Positions 59,921 through 64,000 of a stretch of DNA of 64,000 nucleotides are shown here, piece by piece. Below the pieces are notes generated by a model. That model did no database searches and had not been told where the DNA came from. It worked only from the letters and a program-made list of their open reading frames with translations. This DNA comes from JAHEJV01 sp964653555 (GTDB taxonomy: Bacteria; Myxococcota_A; UBA9160; SMWR01). Numbering within the stretch: the first letter of the stretch is position 1; every line of letters starts with the position of its first letter. The position numbers and the translations under genes were made by a program. Location: NCBI GenBank assembly GCA_964653555.1, contig CAZZFT010000002.1, positions 1 to 64,000 on the forward strand. Direction: 5' to 3'.

Positions 59921-62041
59921 CTAGCTTGCGCTGGCTGCATCGATGCGATTCGGAGACCACTTGGTCCAGCGATCCGGACTGGACTCGAAGCTCCTTCGCT
60001 GGTCCGCGATGGTCACGTCGACGAAGAGCAGGTGCCCGCTGCCGGGGTCGATGTACCCGCGGGCCTGCACTCCTTCGCCCATCGGGAACAGCTGCGGAAT
60101 CGTCGGACAGCCATCGGTCCAGTGTCCGGGCGAAACGGCCAGCGGCGCTCCCGAGCGAACGCTGACGGCCACCCCCCCCTGCTGCTCAACGCCCGGATGG
60201 AGCGGCGCGGAGCGACTCGCGTCCCGGTAGCCCTCGGGCACGTCCTGCCAGCGGAGCGGTCGCAGAGCCGGCTCGGCGCGTTCGAGTCGCTCGGTGAGCA
60301 GCTCGCGGCGCCGTGTCTCCGTGGCGAGGGGGTCGCCCGGTATCACGCCGTAGACATCCCTCGCGTCGTCCGCCTCGAGGCGACCGAGGCGCACGTCCGC
60401 CTCCACGGCGGCGGGATCGCGTTCGAGAGGATCTCCCCATCCCCCTCCCGAGCCGCAGCGGAACACGAACCTGTCGCCGGGGCCGAACTTGAAGTTCTGC
60501 TGGTGCGCACCGATCACGTCGACGCGGCCGTCCGCGCGGATCATGCGGAACTCGGTGGTGGCGCCCGGATAACCGCCGGCGGAGCCGACGACCGGTAGCC
60601 GCTCGCGATTCGAGATCGTCGTCCCGCGAAGACCCGAGGTGCCCGAGAGCTCCACGGCCATCTCGAGCCCGCCTCCGGCGCGATAGCGCCCGGCGCCGCC
60701 GCTCGTCACTTCGCGCAGGCGCTTGTGGACCACGTGCAGCGGGTACCAGGACTCCATGATTTCGACGTCGGGGTACTCGACGATCTGCTCCCGGGCCACC
60801 ATGTAGATGCCCCAGTCGGTGCCGTCCCGGTCGACGGAGCCCGGCGCGCCGTTCGCGCCGGCGTCGAGCATCAGCCATCCGTCCTCGTCGCCTCCGATGC
60901 CGGGACCCGCCCACGTGTGGAGCGCGCTCCCCGACGCAGTCGTGGAGCCGGTCTGCAGACGGCGCGCCTCGCTCCTGGGTGATGCCGCGATCGCGAGCAT
61001 GAGCGTTCGGATCGCCGTCTCCACCGCAGTGTTGGCGACGTCGATGTGCGCTGCGGCCACCGGCGCGGGTGGCTTGCTATTCAGGATCGAGCCCTCGGGA
61101 CAGCGCACCTCGATCGTCTCGAAGAGCCCGCGATTGTAGGGGAGATCCCAAGCGAGGTAGGCTGCCAGGTCGACGCCCAGCTCGCTGGTGATGATGTGCG
61201 GCTTGGAGTTGACGAAATGATCGGTCTGCGGCGCTGCTCCCTCGAAGTCGAAGATCAAACGATCCCGCTCGACTGTGAGGCAGCAGGGGATGCGGAAAAT
61301 CTCCTCGTTCCACTCGCTGCCGCTCTCCGCCCGGTACGTCCCTGGCTCGAGCTGACCGATACGGCGGCGCAGCTCCGCCTCGGTACGGTCGGCCAGCTCG
61401 TCGACCCCTGCGCTGAACGCGTCCACCCCGAGCTCGCGCACGATCTCGGACAGCTCCTCGTGCACCACGTGACAGCCGGCGAGCAGGGAACGCAGGTCCA
61501 TCTCGACCAGCTTCGCCATACGGACGTTGTTGCGGAGGATCGCCCAGACGTCGGACTGCTCCACGCCTCCCCGCAGCAATCGCACCGGCGGACAGCGCAG
61601 GCCCTCCTGGTAGCAATCCGTCGCTTCGGGCGCGAAGGATCCGGGCACCATGCCACCCACGTCCATCATATGCGCCGAGTTGGCCGCCCAGGCCGCGATC
61701 CGACGCTCCGCGAACACCGGGCGGAGGACGAACACGTCGGAGGCGTGCAAGCCGCCCCCGTTGTGGGGATCGTTCACGAAGAAGACGTCTCCCGGCGCAA
61801 TCGTCTCGCCGTGCACGGCGATCGTGGAACGCACGCAGTTCGTCGCGGCGTACCAGTGGAGGCGAATCTTCCCGCCCCCGACGATCAGGCCCCCTTTTGC
61901 GTCCAGCACGGTGCAGGAGTAGTCCTTCGAGTCGACGACCACGGGACTGATCGCTGTACGCTGGATGGCGGCGGCGCCCTGCTCGCAGAGCGCTTCCAGA
62001 CGGTGCCTCAGGACTTCGAGTGCGATCGGATCCGTACTCAT
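59921..62041 (-). CDS. Hydantoinase B/oxoprolinase family protein with C-terminal extension
   Basis: A 706-aa HyuB-family protein. The N-terminal domain has FVNDPHNGGGLHASDVFVL and IAAWAANSAHMMDVGG, and the core contains GSGGGWGDPLERDPAAVEAD. HyuB proteins are usually near 500-600 aa. About 140 extra residues (from around 565, including HPGVEQQGGVAVSVRSG and HWTDGCPTIPQLFPMGEG) extend the C-terminus. With HyuA it hydrolyses hydantoin-like rings or, in related complexes, carboxylates ketones using ATP. The ATG at 62041 overlaps the TGA of hyuA (ATGA). Confidence 0.88.
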   Translation of the reverse strand: MSTDPIALEVLRHRLEALCEQGAAAIQRTAISPVVVDSKDYSCTVLDAKGGLIVGGGKIRLHWYAATNCVRSTIAVHGETIAPGDVFFVNDPHNGGGLHASDVFVLRPVFAERRIAAWAANSAHMMDVGGMVPGSFAPEATDCYQEGLRCPPVRLLRGGVEQSDVWAILRNNVRMAKLVEMDLRSLLAGCHVVHEELSEIVRELGVDAFSAGVDELADRTEAELRRRIGQLEPGTYRAESGSEWNEEIFRIPCCLTVERDRLIFDFEGAAPQTDHFVNSKPHIITSELGVDLAAYLAWDLPYNRGLFETIEVRCPEGSILNSKPPAPVAAAHIDVANTAVETAIRTLMLAIAASPRSEARRLQTGSTTASGSALHTWAGPGIGGDEDGWLMLDAGANGAPGSVDRDGTDWGIYMVAREQIVEYPDVEIMESWYPLHVVHKRLREVTSGGAGRYRAGGGLEMAVELSGTSGLRGTTISNRERLPVVGSAGGYPGATTEFRMIRADGRVDVIGAHQQNFKFGPGDRFVFRCGSGGGWGDPLERDPAAVEADVRLGRLEADDARDVYGVIPGDPLATETRRRELLTERLERAEPALRPLRWQDVPEGYRDASRSAPLHPGVEQQGGVAVSVRSGAPLAVSPGHWTDGCPTIPQLFPMGEGVQARGYIDPGSGHLLFVDVTIADQRRSFESSPDRWTKWSPNRIDAASAS

Positions 62042-64000
62042 CCTTCCTCCCCGGCACCCCGGCCCTTCAGCTCGAGGTGCAGCGTTCCTCGTTCGTCGCT
62101 CCGGGCCCGCGCGCCGGCGGGTACCCAGATCGTCGTGTCCGCGGCGTCGACGATCGCCGGACCGGTGAACTCGTGTCCGGCCTCCAACGCCTCCGCGGCG
62201 TACACGTCCACCACCTGGGCGCGTTCGCGATCGATCCGTACGCTGCGACGCGATGCGCGCTCCGGCCTGGTTCCCACTCGGACGGACCCCGGGTCGCTCG
62301 CGAGGGATGCGCGCACGGTGCGGCCCGTGCCGATCGCGCGCAGCGCGACGAACTCGACCTGCGAATCGGTCACGAGCGTCGCTTCGCCGTAGCGGCGGGC
62401 GTAGGTGCGGCGGAAGTCCTCCAGGATGCCTTTCTGGTCGAGAGGCCCTTCGCCGATCGGAATGCTCAGCTCCCAGGTCTGGCGGTAGAAGCGCAGGTCG
62501 GCTTCGAAACGGACCGATCGCTGCGCTTCGGCGATGCCTGCACCGGCCACGTCCGCGTCCGCCTGTGCCCCGAGCTCGGCCATCTGCGACGCGAGACGGC
62601 CCTCATCGACGGGCATGATCTCGTCGACCGCGCGAGCTCTCTCGTTCTGCACGTCTGCCGACGCGGCCCCGAAAGCCGAGAGGACGGACGCTGCCCGCGG
62701 GACCAGCACCCTGGGAATCCCGACGAACTCGGCGATCAACGGGGTGAACAGCTGGCCGCAGCCCCCGAAGGACACGATCGCGAGCTTGCGCGGATCGAGT
62801 CCGCCCGACGCAAGGCGCGCCCGGACGGCCTTCACCATCTCGGCCAGCGCGATCTCGCGGATGCCCCAGGCGGTTTCCAGCTCGTTCAGGCCGAGCGCGG
62901 AACCCACGCGCGCGCAGGCACTGCGGGCCGCTTCGACGTCGAGACGCAGCGCACCGCCGAGGAAGGCCTCGGGATCGATGAAGCCGAGGACGACGAGCGC
63001 GTCGGTGACCGTCGGCTCGGTGCCACCGCGTCCGTAACACACCGGGCCGGGCAGCGCGCGCGCCGATTGCGGGCCCACGCGCAGCAGCCCGCGATTGTCG
63101 ATCCAGGCGATCGATCCGCCCCCCGACCCGACCGACTCGACGTCGACGGTCGTCTGGGCGGTGAAGACGCCGTGCAGCTCGCCGCGCTGCCTGCGCTCGG
63201 GTGCGCCCTTGGTAATGAACGCGACGTCGAAGCTGGTACCGCCCATGTCGCAGCACAGCGCGTTCGCGACGCCGACGCTGGCCCCGACCTCGGCCGCCGC
63301 CACGGCGCCGGCCGCGGGCCCGGATTGGGCCAGGCGGATCGGTGCCCGGCGCGCCTCCTCGATCGTCGTCGTTCCCCCGCTCGCCTGGAGCAGCAGGAGG
63401 GGCACGCCCAATCCACGCTCGCGAAGCCGGTCCCGCAGGCGCTCGATCCCGTCGAGGGAATCGGCGGCGAACGCGTTCAGCACCGCCATCGTGGTGCGTT
63501 CGTACTCGCGAATGGTCGGATGAAGCTCGACTCCGCTGTGCGTGGGGATCTCGGGAAAGTGCCTCCGTAGGAGCGAGACCGCCCTCGTCTCGTTGGAGGG
63601 ATTCCGGAACGACCAGAGGAAGGACACCGCGAACGCGTCGACTCCGTGGCCCTCGACCAAGCGATGCGCCGCGGCGAGGACCTCGTCGTCTTCGAGGCCG
63701 CGCAGGACCTTGCCGTCCCGGTCCACCCTCTCGTCGATCCCGACGATGCAGTCGGGATCCACGGGAACCCAGGGCATCTCGAGCCAGCCCTGATTGAAGA
63801 CCCGGCGTCCGCGGGCGGCGGGAAGCTGGTATTCGAAGCCGCTCGTCGTGAGCAGGCCCACTCGCCGTCCCTTCCGTGTGGCCAGGACGTTGGTGACGGC
63901 CGTGGTTCCCAGACCGAAGCGGGCGACGCGACCTAGCAGCGTCTCGAGGGAGCAGCCGATCTCCCCGGCGACGCGCTCGCATGCCGCGACGACGCCATTG
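62038..64000 (-). CDS. Hydantoinase A/oxoprolinase family protein (N-terminus beyond window)
   Basis: A HyuA-family protein open to the right edge, so the start lies outside the window; about 653 codons are present. The actin-like ATPase domain has CDMGGTSFDVAFI, the phosphate-1/2 segment GGGSIAWID with LRVGPQSA, and KEY-type residues in IREYERTTMAVLNAF. Related proteins hydrolyse ATP to drive opening of a hydantoin or oxoproline ring, or in acetone/acetophenone carboxylases activate a ketone. It is the first gene of the pair, coupled to hyuB by a 4-base overlap. A leading in-frame GTG at 63861 is internal. Confidence 0.9.
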   Translation of the reverse strand, partial: NGVVAACERVAGEIGCSLETLLGRVARFGLGTTAVTNVLATRKGRRVGLLTTSGFEYQLPAARGRRVFNQGWLEMPWVPVDPDCIVGIDERVDRDGKVLRGLEDDEVLAAAHRLVEGHGVDAFAVSFLWSFRNPSNETRAVSLLRRHFPEIPTHSGVELHPTIREYERTTMAVLNAFAADSLDGIERLRDRLRERGLGVPLLLLQASGGTTTIEEARRAPIRLAQSGPAAGAVAAAEVGASVGVANALCCDMGGTSFDVAFITKGAPERRQRGELHGVFTAQTTVDVESVGSGGGSIAWIDNRGLLRVGPQSARALPGPVCYGRGGTEPTVTDALVVLGFIDPEAFLGGALRLDVEAARSACARVGSALGLNELETAWGIREIALAEMVKAVRARLASGGLDPRKLAIVSFGGCGQLFTPLIAEFVGIPRVLVPRAASVLSAFGAASADVQNERARAVDEIMPVDEGRLASQMAELGAQADADVAGAGIAEAQRSVRFEADLRFYRQTWELSIPIGEGPLDQKGILEDFRRTYARRYGEATLVTDSQVEFVALRAIGTGRTVRASLASDPGSVRVGTRPERASRRSVRIDRERAQVVDVYAAEALEAGHEFTGPAIVDAADTTIWVPAGARARSDERGTLHLELKGRGAGEEG

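Noticed and set aside
1..64000. CRISPR arrays, insertion sequences, tRNA or rRNA genes, integrase or attachment sites
   Set aside because: No regularly spaced repeats, transposase or integrase motifs, cloverleaf-type sequence or rRNA segments were recognised on either strand.

Overview
The window is GC-rich DNA from a Gram-negative bacterium. It carries an ExbB/ExbD/TonB energiser, a TonB-dependent receptor with a signal peptide, an outer-membrane-type protein and a TPR lipoprotein. Dense runs of LLM-class (luciferase-like) monooxygenases, type III CoA-transferases, amidohydrolases, DUF35/thiolase-like pairs and SDRs resemble uncultured, metabolically versatile delta-proteobacterial-type lineages (Myxococcota, Desulfobacterota, Binatota). 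That placement is inference: there is no rRNA or tRNA here to test it.

Layout. 1-3315: the end of a GH1 beta-glucosidase and a molybdopterin oxidoreductase. 3460-6189: an amidohydrolase facing an SDR and a flavin reductase. 6213-11307: a six-gene TonB operon of the Vibrio TonB2/TtpC type (DUF3450, large ExbB-like TtpC, ExbB, ExbD, TonB, TPR). 11770-14363: bifunctional RibBA, an SDR and a small exported protein. 14374-28328: an all-minus surface block with a second TonB_C-domain protein, a helical-repeat protein, an MFS/spermidine-synthase-like fusion, a TonB-dependent receptor, a TPR lipoprotein, an OMP, a sulfatase-fold enzyme and a TMTC-like membrane protein. 28473-64000: a catabolic island built as divergent and convergent operons.

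The catabolic island contains seven LLM-class flavin or F420 monooxygenases, three DUF35 + thiolase-like (Ltp2-type) pairs, two crotonases, a tandem pair of CaiB/BaiF CoA-transferases, an acyl-CoA ligase, an amidohydrolase, two GST-family proteins, two aldehyde dehydrogenases, several SDRs, a Zn alcohol dehydrogenase, an alpha/beta hydrolase and a HyuA/HyuB hydantoinase pair. Together these look like CoA-dependent breakdown of a branched, terpenoid or steroid-like substrate. Monooxygenation would be followed by CoA activation or transfer, hydration by crotonases, and retro-aldol cleavage by the Ltp2/DUF35 pairs. The aldehyde, ketone or alcohol products would then be oxidised. The substrate is not known.

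The most unusual item is a second RibBA-like protein (51530-52747) whose motifs for both catalytic activities are eroded. It sits at the head of a probable LLM-LLM-crotonase-thiolase-DUF35 operon. Other oddities are a CaiB pair in which the second member has Asn at the catalytic Asp position, mirrored thiolase/DUF35/crotonase modules converging at about 46.77 kb, and AT-rich islands in the divergent promoters that share short motifs.
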